Below, in pieces: positions 17,893 through 25,738 of a stretch of DNA of 47,343 nt. The stretch is from assembly GCA_902791025.1 (NCBI GenBank), contig CADATZ010000025.1, positions 1 through 47,343 of the forward strand. Reading direction: 5' to 3'. Each line of letters starts with the position of its first letter. Position 1 is the first letter of the stretch. Origin of the DNA: an uncultured Chloroflexota bacterium. Its GTDB lineage: Bacteria; Chloroflexota; Anaerolineae; Anaerolineales; Anaerolineaceae. The notes below the pieces were generated by a model. The model ran no database searches, was not told where the DNA came from, and saw only the letters and a program-made list of their open reading frames with translations. The position numbers were made by a program, and so were the translations under genes.

Positions 17893-19064
17893 TCAATTTT
17901 GATTTTGACCAATACTGTTCCGGGTGCGGAGCCTGTTTCAATGTCTGTCCGGTCGAAGCGATCATCATGCGGGAAAATGACGAAGGATTTCTTATGCCGG
18001 AAGTGGAGTCCGCAAAATGTATTCACTGCGGAAGGTGTGAACAGGTTTGCCCGCATCTCAATCGAGAAAAATTCCTTGACCCGGAAAAAGTTTTGAAAGC
18101 GGTGTGGTTGTATTCATCCAAAAATGATACCGCAAAGATGAAAAGTCCATCCGGTGCGGCTTGTTTTGATCTTGGACAAAAAATGATTGAATCAGGTGGT
18201 TACCTTGCAGGATGTGTCTGGAATAAACAACTCAAAGCTGTTCATCAAATTGGCTGCGACATGGATTTTGTAATGAAAACCCAAGGGTCTAAATATGTAC
18301 AGAGTGAAACAGGTTTTATTTATAAAAAAGTAATTGAATTGTTAAAAGGTGACGGTTCTGTTCTTTTTACCGGGACTCCTTGTCAGGCGGCAGCGATGCA
18401 TAATATCGTGATGAGCAGCTGCAAAAATCGCAGAGATCAATTGGTTACACTTGGTGTGATCTGTCATGGGGTTTCTTCACCTGCTATATGGGAAAGTTAT
18501 AAGAAATATGATACAGAGCGAGTTGGCAGCCCGATCGTCACTGTTAATTTCAGGGATAAATCCAAAGAGGGGTATAAAAAATCATATTGCCGGTATGATT
18601 ATGCGGATGGGCGTACTACCTACCTACCTACCTTCCTTCCTTCCTCTAAATATATCGAAGCGACACTGGTTTATAATCTTTCCATACGTAACAGCTGCTG
18701 TCATTGTGACTGCAAAGGTATCAACAGAGGCGTTGATGTAATCGTTGGCGATTGGTATGCGGAATATCAAGGTGAAGGGAAACTTGGGACAAGCTGTATC
18801 GTTGCCAATACCGAACACGGAAAAGAATTTGTTTTAGGCTCTCTTTCTGGTTTGCGAAAATTTTCATATAAGCAAATTCTTCAAAAAAACGCAATGATTG
18901 AAAAGTCGATAGAGCCTTCTCCGAACCGATCAATATTCTTGGAAAGGATCAAAGATTATCACTATTGGGATAAAGTAGAAGAATTGTATCCTCCGAAATA
19001 TAAGTATAAAAAATTATTAGTGAAATTTGGTTTATTTGATTTATTAAAAAGATTTATTGGATAA
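17889..19064 (+). CDS. F420-hydrogenase beta-subunit-like Fe-S protein
   Basis: The 391-residue protein opens with two ferredoxin-type [4Fe-4S] motifs, CSGCGACFNVCP (about residues 10-21) and CIHCGRCEQVCPH. FrhB N- and C-terminal domains follow (FTGTPCQAAA, GVICHGVSSP, and Cys-rich SCCHCDCKGINRG). It probably supplies electrons for a redox step in glycan modification with the pyruvyl-transferase-like partner it overlaps; that role is inferred from recurrent pairing. The coding sequence contains an ACCT/TCCT tract at 18618-18645 which, at the present copy number, keeps the frame open. Confidence 0.85.
   Translation: MINFDFDQYCSGCGACFNVCPVEAIIMRENDEGFLMPEVESAKCIHCGRCEQVCPHLNREKFLDPEKVLKAVWLYSSKNDTAKMKSPSGAACFDLGQKMIESGGYLAGCVWNKQLKAVHQIGCDMDFVMKTQGSKYVQSETGFIYKKVIELLKGDGSVLFTGTPCQAAAMHNIVMSSCKNRRDQLVTLGVICHGVSSPAIWESYKKYDTERVGSPIVTVNFRDKSKEGYKKSYCRYDYADGRTTYLPTFLPSSKYIEATLVYNLSIRNSCCHCDCKGINRGVDVIVGDWYAEYQGEGKLGTSCIVANTEHGKEFVLGSLSGLRKFSYKQILQKNAMIEKSIEPSPNRSIFLERIKDYHYWDKVEELYPPKYKYKKLLVKFGLFDLLKRFIG
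18618..18645 (+). repeat. in-frame tetranucleotide tract (ACCT)4(TCCT)3
   Basis: Seven consecutive 4-bp units lie inside the F420-beta-like gene and encode TYLPTFLPS. A change of one unit would shift the frame, so the tract could act as an on/off switch for the gene. No comparable tract occurs in the neighbouring genes. Confidence 0.8.
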
Positions 19065-19444
19065 TAAACAACTACTCAAATCCGCTGAGGCAGACTGGTT
19101 TGTCTGATAAGCGTTTAGAGTATGAAAATGTATCAACATTGAACCTCGAAATCAAAATTGTTCACCAAAAATGTGCCCAATCTGCTGCTGAGTAGTGCGT
19201 CACACAATTGGCTGCACCATGAACAGTGACAGTGCGTCAACGAGCATTGAAACAGCACAGCTCCTGTATGATAGGTCAGACACAACCTGACTTGTTATAC
19301 AGGAGTTATTATTTAATGCAGAGGATAAAAGAAACACCAGAACAGGTTCTTTATATCATTTTTAAATGTGTTTAATTGTGGGTTTGATTTCATCGTTTTC
19401 TATCTTGTTTTTGCTGGATAATTATGGTATTCTATGTATAGGAG
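19065..19444. other. long spacer after the polysaccharide cluster, with gene remnants
   Basis: There is no full gene here. A hairpin lies at 19261-19305. Right after it an AGGAG and an ATG open a short frame of 19 codons (MQRIKETPEQVLYI) at about 19317-19376, which looks like the first codons of a lost, possibly transposase, gene. The phrase CTGGTTTGTC near 19097 recurs at about 19741, so repeat-derived DNA may also be present. Confidence 0.5.
19261..19305 (+). terminator. hairpin downstream of the polysaccharide cluster, possible terminator
   Basis: Arms CTCCTGTAT and ATACAGGAG pair perfectly. Inside them AGGTCAG pairs with CTGACTT around a seven-base loop. The following TTATTATTT is only moderately U-rich, so termination is possible but not certain. 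Confidence 0.45.
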
Positions 19445-19472
19445 ATAGACATTAGGCAATAGAGGTTAGGGA
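19445..19472 (+). repeat. degenerate 7-bp tandem repeat, locus 1
   Basis: Four consecutive heptamers of the form WTAGNNN (ATAGACA, TTAGGCA and two more) end exactly at the ATG of the nuclease pseudogene at 19473. Related arrays are at 27919, 37081, 44906 and 46721. Confidence 0.7.
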
Positions 19473-19613
19473 ATGACGGGAAAAATTGAACAAGATCATT
19501 GGCAGCCGGGTTTTCTCGGCGCTATGGAACTCTAATTTATAGACTATAAAGATAAACTGATTTTCGAAGGAGAGCATCAACTCAGTAAAAAGCCTTTGAA
19601 AATGGATTTATTG
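19473..19613 (+). pseudogene. 5' remnant of a PD-(D/E)XK nuclease/transposase-family protein
   Basis: The frame reads MTGKIEQDHWQPGFLGAMEL, then a TAA at 19533-19535, then FIDYKDKLIFEGEHQLSKKP and LKMDLL. This is the N-terminus of a widespread Clostridia protein whose intact versions read GAxELEFxxYKDxLxFExExxLSKKPLxMDLL. The stop replaces the Glu of ELEF by a single base change. After residue 47 the similarity ends where a repeat-like sequence begins at about 19614, so the gene is both nonsense-mutated and truncated. Confidence 0.7.
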
Positions 19614-19639
19614 CCCGGACTCGTGTGCCTTTCAGAGAT

Positions 19640-19875
19640 GACTTTTCCGGGAAGTCAGATAGCATACAGGGAAGGATAAGCGCCCTTTCCGGGAAGGCAC
19701 GCGAAGACAGTCCTGCTGTGCCTCAAGACCGCTGGGACGGGCTGGTTTGTCGGATAAACGTTTCGGTCACGGAAATGGATCGGTGTACAGTTCTCATCAC
19801 CGCCCGAAGTAAGAGACGAGCAAGCCTTCCCACCGGGACGGAGCAGCGGTACAACGATATTTCTCCTTTGAATCA
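19640..19875 (+). repeat. diverged dispersed repeat, copy 1 (second copy at 46850-47010)
   Basis: The core at about 19690-19735 (GCACGCGAAGACAGTCCT, then GCTGTGCCTC) is matched on the minus strand at about 46976-47020. Translated, both give GKAREDSP followed by a VP. The sequence fills most of the space up to the MBL gene and does not look like a conserved protein otherwise. Confidence 0.5.
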
Positions 19876-19888
19876 ATAGTCAAAATAT

Positions 19889-20473
19889 TCACCCCATGAC
19901 CATTTCCGGCGCATGTGCGTAAAAAATTCGTTTGGGATGAAAAGCAAGAACATGCGCCCAGTCGTTCCGCAGCGGCAGATTTTCCTCGTAAGCCGCCAGA
20001 TATTCATATGGTTCAAGGTCTCCGACAAAGCAGTCACCATCATCCAATAACAGGGAGATGCTGTCCTCACTGTGACTCGGCGTAGAAATGATCTCTCCGG
20101 CGATTCCCAGTCCGCTCAGAATGGATCTGCTCTCCTCACAGGAGAAAACGACAGCCTGTGCTTCATTGACCGGGGTAAAAGGCAGCTTATCCCTGACAAA
20201 GATGGCGTCTGAGAAATGAACAGCACTTCGCTGGACATCAGGCAAAAGAAGCTTCACGCCCTGGCTCATCAGGTCCCCGATAAGCCCCATATGGTCCGGG
20301 TGGTAATGCGTAGCCAAAACATATACGATATCTCTGATTCCGATCCCGTTTTGTTTGATCGCCCTGTAAAAAGTATGAAGCGTTCCCGCGTAGTCGGTAT
20401 CGACCAATAATCCGCCGGAATGACCGGGAATATAAAAAGTATTGGTATTTCCGTACTTGAGCCTGATCATCAT
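19889..20473 (-). CDS. MBL-fold metallo-hydrolase
   Basis: The 194-residue protein carries the metallo-beta-lactamase zinc motif THYHPDHMG (about residues 55-63), a later metal His in TPSHSEDS and Asp in FVGDLEPY. The fold is complete and short, like small glyoxalase-II-type hydrolases. Substrate is unknown. It is the last gene of a minus-strand run with DUF503 (12 bases upstream) and the YunG-GNAT gene, probably one operon. Either of two adjacent Met codons could be the start. Confidence 0.88.
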   Translation of the reverse strand: MMIRLKYGNTNTFYIPGHSGGLLVDTDYAGTLHTFYRAIKQNGIGIRDIVYVLATHYHPDHMGLIGDLMSQGVKLLLPDVQRSAVHFSDAIFVRDKLPFTPVNEAQAVVFSCEESRSILSGLGIAGEIISTPSHSEDSISLLLDDGDCFVGDLEPYEYLAAYEENLPLRNDWAHVLAFHPKRIFYAHAPEMVMG

Positions 20474-20485
20474 TCTTTCCGCATG

Positions 20486-20767
20486 TTACCTGATTTCCAA
20501 CACCGAATCAATAATTTCTGCTTCCGTGTTCAACTCGATGAAGCGCTCTATTTCACGCATCAACTGATCCGCCATTGCGTTGTGCGGAACAATGGCCGCG
20601 ATGCCGATCTGAATGAATTGATGCGTGTCCTGTTCAGCGATTTCCGCGGCCGACACATGAAACCGGTTCTGCAGCTTTGTGATCAGGCTTTGCACGATCA
20701 TTCGCTTCTCTTTGAGGCTATGCACCCATGGCGCGTACAGCCTGAAGGTCATGGCTGATATTTTCAT
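20486..20767 (-). CDS. DUF503 family protein
   Basis: The 93-residue protein matches the small DUF503 family (YlxP-like), with the typical SLKEKRMIVQSLITKL segment (residues 17-32) and a ferredoxin-like beta-alpha-beta build. YlxP sits in the rbfA/infB neighbourhood in Firmicutes, and a role near ribosome maturation has been suggested; here the context is different. It ends 12 bases before the MBL gene and starts two bases after the upstream gene, so it is very likely co-transcribed. Confidence 0.85.
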   Translation of the reverse strand: MKISAMTFRLYAPWVHSLKEKRMIVQSLITKLQNRFHVSAAEIAEQDTHQFIQIGIAAIVPHNAMADQLMREIERFIELNTEAEIIDSVLEIR

Positions 20768-20769
20768 GG

Positions 20770-21633
20770 CTACAGCTCCATCCCCATCAGCATAACTTCC
20801 GTCTCTTTTTGAAAGCCATATTTTTGGTAAAAAGAGGGAAGGATTCCATCTCCGGCGGTGATGAGATGCACACCGGCCATACCTGCTTTCCGCATATCAG
20901 AAAGGCAGCGCTCCAGGAGTTTCCCGGCGATACCCCTTCGCTGATAAGCCGGATCAACTGCCAGATCATTGATCTCGAAGGTCCGTCCATAATGGAACAG
21001 CATGGAGGTACCAAGCAGAAAACCGACAACTTTTCCTTCCAAAACATATTCCAGACCGTATGCCTGACGGGACTCCAGCAACTCTCTGACATGGATCACG
21101 GCATCTTCCGTTTTCCATGGATCATTCCATGGCTCTCCGGAAAAGGCTGCCGCATAGATTTCCCCATACCGGTTCACATGATCCATCGTACAGGGACAGA
21201 TCTCACTTTCTCCCACGCTCCGCTGTAAAACAGCAGACAGCCGCTTCTTCAGCTCTTCATAACGCAGCCGTTTTTCCTCTTTCGTGAAATGAACCTCGCG
21301 GAATTGTTCCGGGCAGCCGGTGTAATTTAGCTTTACATCACCAAACTGCTCGCTGGTCAGGTCAAAGACACAGCCATCGACATCATTGAAGCAGTGAATA
21401 CTGCCGTCTTCGAGCGGCACACCATACACCCTTCCGCCATAAATATCCTGCATCAGGAATGCCGTGATCGAGCACTGTCCAAGCGTGCGGTTTTCCGGAC
21501 TCCAGCCGGAACGCATCCTTGGTGCACAGGTTTCCGCAGACCAGCAGCTACAGAGAAGGTCATAATAATCCCGGGGCGTCAGTCCCCGGTCATCTCTTAC
21601 ATCCGCTGTTTCCCATCCATAAAATTTATACAT
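20770..21633 (-). CDS. YunG-like domain fused to a GNAT acetyltransferase
   Basis: The protein has 287 residues. The N-terminal part (about 1-105) resembles the YunG family (CWSAETCAPRMR, GQCSITAFLMQDIYGG, VFDLTSEQFG). The C-terminal part (about 140-287) is a GNAT domain, with the acetyl-CoA loop YQRRGIAGKLLERC and HLITAGDGILPSFYQKYGF at the end. YunG and GNAT are normally separate, and the fusion suggests the YunG part positions a substrate. The target is unknown. Confidence 0.82.
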   Translation of the reverse strand: MYKFYGWETADVRDDRGLTPRDYYDLLCSCWSAETCAPRMRSGWSPENRTLGQCSITAFLMQDIYGGRVYGVPLEDGSIHCFNDVDGCVFDLTSEQFGDVKLNYTGCPEQFREVHFTKEEKRLRYEELKKRLSAVLQRSVGESEICPCTMDHVNRYGEIYAAAFSGEPWNDPWKTEDAVIHVRELLESRQAYGLEYVLEGKVVGFLLGTSMLFHYGRTFEINDLAVDPAYQRRGIAGKLLERCLSDMRKAGMAGVHLITAGDGILPSFYQKYGFQKETEVMLMGMEL

Positions 21634-21668
21634 ATCATACTACTCCGGTAACTATTTAGAACCAGGTT

Positions 21669-21786
21669 GGCGCACAAGAGGACAGGCACACTTACCTGCT
21701 CTGTAAGGAACGAGCTGCGCCCATAGATTCAGAGCAGGAGCTTCGCCCGCTTTGCGGCACAAGATGCCAGTTTCCTTGTGCTTCGT
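21669..21786. repeat. composite palindromic repeat: type A arms around a type B hairpin
   Basis: Degenerate type A half-arms (GCGCACAAGAGGACAGGCAC at the left, GCACAAGATGCCAGTTTCC at the right) flank a type B hairpin (ACCTGCTCTGTAA, then AGAGCAGGAGCTTCGCCC). The same type B unit occurs at 42618-42674. Confidence 0.65.
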
Positions 21787-21806
21787 TCTGAATAGTTACT
21801 ATTATT

Positions 21807-22478
21807 CTACCAGATATACGGGATCACCTTATAGCGGACGCGCTGCTTGTATTCTTTGTACCCTTCCAGACCGTTTTCGAGAACTTTTTCTTCATTCCGG
21901 ATCCGTTTGGCGATGATCGGAATATAGAAGAGCATGATCCCGAGGGAAATCGGCGAACCAAGCACCAGCGGCATGGAAAGGAACAGAATGAGCGTGCTCA
22001 TATACATCGGATGGCGGACGATCCCATAGAGTCCGCTGTCAACCACCTTCTGGTTCTCCTGGACTTCGATCGTCCGCGAGAGATAGACGTTCTCACGCAA
22101 TACCTCCGCATAGAGGGCATATGCCAGAAGAAACAGCACCGCGGAAGCCCACGAAACCCAGCCCGGCAGCAGGCACCAGCGAAAACGGAAGTTCAGCCCG
22201 GCGATGATAAAAGCCGCGAGGAACATCATCCCGCTGAGTGCCACCACGCTCTTCTGTTCAGATTGTTCCTCCTTCGCGCTCAGTCTTTTCCGCAGCAGCT
22301 CCGGGCTCTTTTTCATCATGACCAGCCCGGCAATGAACATCGGGAGAAAGAGGATCCCCATCAAAAGCCATCCCTGCCAGTATGAAAAGGTCCCGGCGGG
22401 AAGGAACAGCAGCAATCCCACCAGGAGGACCCCTCCCAAAAATTTGCTGATCGCCTGTATGAACAGTTCTTTATCCAT
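21807..22478 (-). CDS. ICMT-like isoprenylcysteine carboxyl methyltransferase family protein
   Basis: This membrane protein of 223 residues has about five hydrophobic segments. The C-terminal SAM-binding signature of the PEMT/ICMT group is visible (GLYGIVRHPMYMS and then RNEEKVLENGLEGYKEYKQRV). Bacterial members methylate small lipophilic or protein thiols, and their substrates are mostly unknown. The start chosen is ATG 22478, with AAAGGA upstream. A TTG eighteen bases earlier would put the ribosome-binding site inside the coding region. Confidence 0.88.
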   Translation of the reverse strand: MDKELFIQAISKFLGGVLLVGLLLFLPAGTFSYWQGWLLMGILFLPMFIAGLVMMKKSPELLRKRLSAKEEQSEQKSVVALSGMMFLAAFIIAGLNFRFRWCLLPGWVSWASAVLFLLAYALYAEVLRENVYLSRTIEVQENQKVVDSGLYGIVRHPMYMSTLILFLSMPLVLGSPISLGIMLFYIPIIAKRIRNEEKVLENGLEGYKEYKQRVRYKVIPYIW

Positions 22479-22584
22479 CGTTTCTGTCCTTTTCAATAGA
22501 AAACAACACTATTAATGGTATATTTTGTTGTTTTCCGGGGATAAAATCAGAATAGACACACCCACGTTAACCGGAGGTGCCGCC

Positions 22585-23037
22585 TTACTCTCCGGTAGGA
22601 ATCAATTGATTCAGGCTTTTGTTGCGATAGTTCAGATTTGTCCGCAGTGAATAGCCCTGGTCTTCCCAAAAGGCATTCGCTCCATCGTTGTCGACAAACA
22701 CCAGCCCGAAGACTTTCTGGATACCTTCTTTCTGCAAAGCCTCTTCCGCGAGTGAAACCAGATGAGCGGCAATTCCCATGCGGCGGAAATCAGGATGAAC
22801 ACACATATGATGGATAATTCCCCGCCTTCCATCATGACCGGCAAGAATAACCCCAATGATTTTCCCCTCAGAAACAGCCGCAAAACAGGTTTTCGGGTTG
22901 CGCTTCAAATATCTGGCGATTCCCTCCTGACTGTCATCTACCGGATTTAAAGCACGGCGGCTCTGCTCTGTGCTGTTCCATAACGCAAAGAGTTCATCAT
23001 AATCTTCGATCGTAACAGGCCTTGTTGAGAAATACAT
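22585..23037 (-). CDS. GNAT-family N-acetyltransferase
   Basis: The single GNAT domain of 150 residues has the acetyl-CoA-binding motif HPDFRRMGIAAHLVSLA (about residues 79-95) and the C-terminal GLVFVDNDGANAFWEDQGY. The N-terminus VTIEDYDELFALWN is typical of RimI-like enzymes. The substrate is unknown. It starts 13 bases after the metallophosphoesterase stop, so it is probably the last gene of the three-gene minus-strand operon 24020-22585. Confidence 0.88.
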   Translation of the reverse strand: MYFSTRPVTIEDYDELFALWNSTEQSRRALNPVDDSQEGIARYLKRNPKTCFAAVSEGKIIGVILAGHDGRRGIIHHMCVHPDFRRMGIAAHLVSLAEEALQKEGIQKVFGLVFVDNDGANAFWEDQGYSLRTNLNYRNKSLNQLIPTGE

Positions 23038-23050
23038 TCAAAACTCCTTC

Positions 23051-23797
23051 TCAGTCCATAATCTCCAGCGGGACCCAGCGCAGGTAATCACCGGAGACCA
23101 ACCGGTATTGTACGCCGCGGAACTTTCCTTCAATGCTGTCATGGAAGCGGCTTTCCCCGTGACAATGGGCATAGATCACCTGCTCTGCACCGTATTCCTC
23201 AGCAATATCCGTAAAGGCACTTCTTTTTTCCAGAATATTGGTGGGCGGATAATGCAGGAACATCAGGAATTTCCGATATCCGTCCGCCCTTGCCGCCTCG
23301 AATGAGGCACGCAGCCGGGACATTTCGCGTGCGACCAGCTTTTTTGCGTGTTCCTCTTTCTCCTCATCCCATCCGATGATCCGCCGGCTGCGGTCAAGGT
23401 AAAAGGGGCCTTCAAAGGTATAGCCTTTGGTCGCGATAACAGCATAATCGCGGTAAACCTCATAGCCATCCTGTAAAAAGGTGAGATGAGGCTGAAACAG
23501 GCTGTTCAGCACCGCGGTCTTCTTTGCTTCCCAAAACATATCATGGTTCCCGCGGGTCAGGATCTTCCTCCCGGGCAGTTCCGCGATATAGCGGAAGTCC
23601 TCCTCACACTGTGCCAGGTTCTTCCCCCAGCTGTGGTCACCAACCAGGATCAGCGTATCTTCAGCGGAGATCATCGCCCGGCAGTTCTGCCGAAATCGTT
23701 CCTCATGACCTTTCCACACCGGGTCATGAAGCTGTCCCGGCGCTTTCAGCTCAGATTGAAAATGCAGGTGAAGATCCCCGATAGCAAACAGGCTCAT
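23051..23797 (-). CDS. calcineurin-like metallophosphoesterase
   Basis: The 248-residue protein carries the dimetal phosphoesterase motifs in order: AIGDLHLHF (D-x-H, residues 5-13), LVGDHSWG (GD), GNHDMFW (GNHD) and later YAHCHGES (H-x-H type). The GD motif is followed by His-Ser rather than the usual Val/Leu. Members found in Firmicutes are annotated as phosphohydrolases of unknown substrate. The neighbouring 73-residue Cys-rich gene ends one base upstream, indicating co-transcription. Confidence 0.9.
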   Translation of the reverse strand: MSLFAIGDLHLHFQSELKAPGQLHDPVWKGHEERFRQNCRAMISAEDTLILVGDHSWGKNLAQCEEDFRYIAELPGRKILTRGNHDMFWEAKKTAVLNSLFQPHLTFLQDGYEVYRDYAVIATKGYTFEGPFYLDRSRRIIGWDEEKEEHAKKLVAREMSRLRASFEAARADGYRKFLMFLHYPPTNILEKRSAFTDIAEEYGAEQVIYAHCHGESRFHDSIEGKFRGVQYRLVSGDYLRWVPLEIMD

Positions 23798-23798
23798 A

Positions 23799-24020
23799 TT
23801 ATTTCACCAGCCGTCCCTGCAGATAGCGTTCGTTATATTCCATGTTGATCTCACGGATCTCTCGTTTTCCGTCAATATAGTCCTGATAGATCTCCCACGG
23901 ATTCCCGCCGCCCAGCCAGCACGAGGAACAATTTTCACAACCGCTGCCGCAGTCAAGCGAGGACCGCAGCAGGGCTTCACGCTCTTCTCTGGTGGTATCT
24001 TTGATCAAAATCGACTTCAT
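23799..24020 (-). CDS. small Cys-rich conserved protein, function unknown
   Basis: The 73-residue protein has a Cys cluster at C24, C28, C31 and C34 (spacing CxxxCxxCxxC), followed by GGGNPWEIYQDYIDG. The arrangement suggests a metal or iron-sulphur site. Similar short proteins occur in Clostridia (N-terminus MKSILIKDTTREER, end INMEYNERYLQG). No function is known to me. It is the first gene of an operon with the phosphoesterase and GNAT genes and diverges from the M48 protease gene. Confidence 0.75.
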   Translation of the reverse strand: MKSILIKDTTREEREALLRSSLDCGSGCENCSSCWLGGGNPWEIYQDYIDGKREIREINMEYNERYLQGRLVK

Positions 24021-24169
24021 CTTTCACTCGTTTCTAAGAGAAACGCTCGCCCCGATTTTCTCCGGAATCAGTCCTTCATTGGACTCGGTAAGTTCACTCA
24101 ATGCATAAAACCGAATTCTCTTCCCCGCAAGGACGAGAACAATAAATTTTTTATATTATAAAGCATTTA

Positions 24170-24210
24170 TTTCACTAAATTTTCACTCTTTTTTCACTAT
24201 TTTTCACAAT
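24170..24210. promoter_or_regulatory. four phased TTTTCAC-type repeats in an AT-rich divergent promoter region
   Basis: The 343-bp spacer between two divergent genes is AT-rich from about 24140 to 24260. Within it the octamer TTTTCACT (one copy ATTTCACT, one ending in A) recurs four times at a spacing of about 10-12 bases, on one face of the helix. It ends just upstream of the promoter at 24228. This looks like a regulator-binding array, but no known operator matches. Confidence 0.5.
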
Positions 24211-24227
24211 AAAAAATTTATTAATCT

Positions 24228-24256
24228 TTTACACGAAAACCGAAAAGTCATATAAT
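24228..24256 (+). promoter_or_regulatory. sigma-70-type promoter for the M48 protease gene
   Basis: TTTACA (24228-24233) and TATAAT (24251-24256) are separated by 17 bases. The leader of about 100 bases contains two direct copies of ACTGTCCC. Confidence 0.75.
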
Positions 24257-24363
24257 GTTTCTGGTATATATTCAGAGCATAATCCTTGAGGACTGTCCCC
24301 TGATGGAACTGTCCCGGGAAACCATCGGCTGAACGATTAGATACGGAAAGAAGGACATGACAA

Positions 24364-25581
24364 ATGAACTACAAACTGATCGGAATCATCATTATCACAC
24401 TGACTTATCTCTATGGGATCGTCCTGGAAATATTGGAACGCAGATCTGCGAACAACCCGATACCGGCAAACGTCGCTGACGTTTACGACCCGGAAACCTA
24501 CAAAAAATGGCGCGCTTATCACGCGGAAAACAGCCGCCTCAGCTTCATCAGCCAGACTGTTTCCTTTGTCATCAGCCTCGCACTGATCCTTTCCAACGCC
24601 TACCCCGCCTTTGCCCGCCTGTTCCCGAAAACAGACTTTCTGCAGATGCTGGCGGTCTTCCTGTTCTCCACACTGACCGATCTCCTGCTGCTGCCCATCT
24701 CCTGGTATGACACCATGGTCATCGAGGAAAAATACGGCTTCAACCGCACCTCTCAAAAGACCTTCTGGCTGGATACGCTCAAGGAAACCCTTATCAGCCT
24801 TGCCCTCACGACCCTGATCGGGCTGATCCTGATGTGGGTCCACAAAACACTGGGAGACTGGATGATCGTGGCATTCACCGCGGTGATGGTGGTCCTGGCG
24901 CTGGGAATCTCCTTCCTCTCACCGGTTCTCACGAAGATCTTCAACAAATTCACCCCGCTGGAGGATGGCGAACTGAAGGACAGGCTCACCGGCCTGCTGG
25001 AAAAACACGGCTATAAGGTCCGGGCGATCCAGGTGATGGACGCCTCCCGCCGCTCCACCAAATCGAATGCTTATTTCACCGGCTTCGGGAAGATGAAAAC
25101 CATCGTGCTCTATGACACCCTCGTGGAAAAGATGACGACGGACGAGATCTGCGCGGTCTTTGCCCACGAGATGGGGCACGGCCTGCACAAGGACACACTG
25201 AAAAACCAGATCTTTTCCGCGGTCCAGATGTTCCTGATGGCGGTGTTCGCCTGGCTGACGCTGCGCACGCCGGAGATCTTCACCTCCTTCGGCTTTGACG
25301 GCATCAACTATGGGTTTGCCTTTGCCCTGATCGGCTTTGAGTTCGCCCTTTTCTCACCGCTCTTCTCCCTGCTGGTGAACGCTCATTCCCGCAAAGCGGA
25401 ATACCGCGCGGACCGTCAGGCTGTTGAGGAGGGATACGGCGAGGCGCTCATCAGCGGACTGAAGAAACTGACAAGGGAAAACTTCGGCGACCTTGCGCCG
25501 GACCCGCTGCTGGTAAAACTCACCTACTCCCATCCGACACTCAGCCAGCGCATCGCCGCAATTCAGGCAGCGCAGAAATAA
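24364..25581 (+). CDS. M48-family CAAX-type metalloprotease (Ste24/HtpX-like)
   Basis: This membrane protease of 405 residues has the zinc motif HEMGH at 268-272 and the third ligand in EYRADRQA further on. Hydrophobic segments flank the catalytic domain, as in Ste24p, and the N-terminal ILSNAYPAF/LLLPISWYDTMVIEEKYGFN region matches the Ste24 N-terminal domain (EEKYGFN is a family signature). AGAAGG lies nine bases before ATG 24364; an ATG at 24357 is out of frame. Expected role: membrane protein quality control or prenyl-like processing. Confidence 0.93.
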   Translation: MNYKLIGIIIITLTYLYGIVLEILERRSANNPIPANVADVYDPETYKKWRAYHAENSRLSFISQTVSFVISLALILSNAYPAFARLFPKTDFLQMLAVFLFSTLTDLLLLPISWYDTMVIEEKYGFNRTSQKTFWLDTLKETLISLALTTLIGLILMWVHKTLGDWMIVAFTAVMVVLALGISFLSPVLTKIFNKFTPLEDGELKDRLTGLLEKHGYKVRAIQVMDASRRSTKSNAYFTGFGKMKTIVLYDTLVEKMTTDEICAVFAHEMGHGLHKDTLKNQIFSAVQMFLMAVFAWLTLRTPEIFTSFGFDGINYGFAFALIGFEFALFSPLFSLLVNAHSRKAEYRADRQAVEEGYGEALISGLKKLTRENFGDLAPDPLLVKLTYSHPTLSQRIAAIQAAQK

Positions 25582-25582
25582 C

Positions 25583-25709
25583 GGAGCACACGGGGCGAAG
25601 CTCCTGCTCCGAATCTAATTCGAGCGCAGCTCATACCTCACGGAGCAGGTTTTTCACTGGCAACTTGTGTCGCGAAGCCGACACAAGCGTGCCTGTCCCC
25701 ATGTGCGTC
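25583..25709. repeat. composite palindromic repeat (type A with type B insertion)
   Basis: A type A left arm (GGAGCACACGGGG) is followed by a type B-like hairpin (GAAGCTCCTGCTCCG to CGGAGCAGG). The rest of type A comes next: ACTGGCAACTTGTGTC, then GCGAAGC, then GACACAAGCGTGCCTGTCC and ATGTGCGTC. Confidence 0.75.
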
Positions 25710-25738
25710 ACCGCGGGTTCTCAATAGAAAGCACTTTC

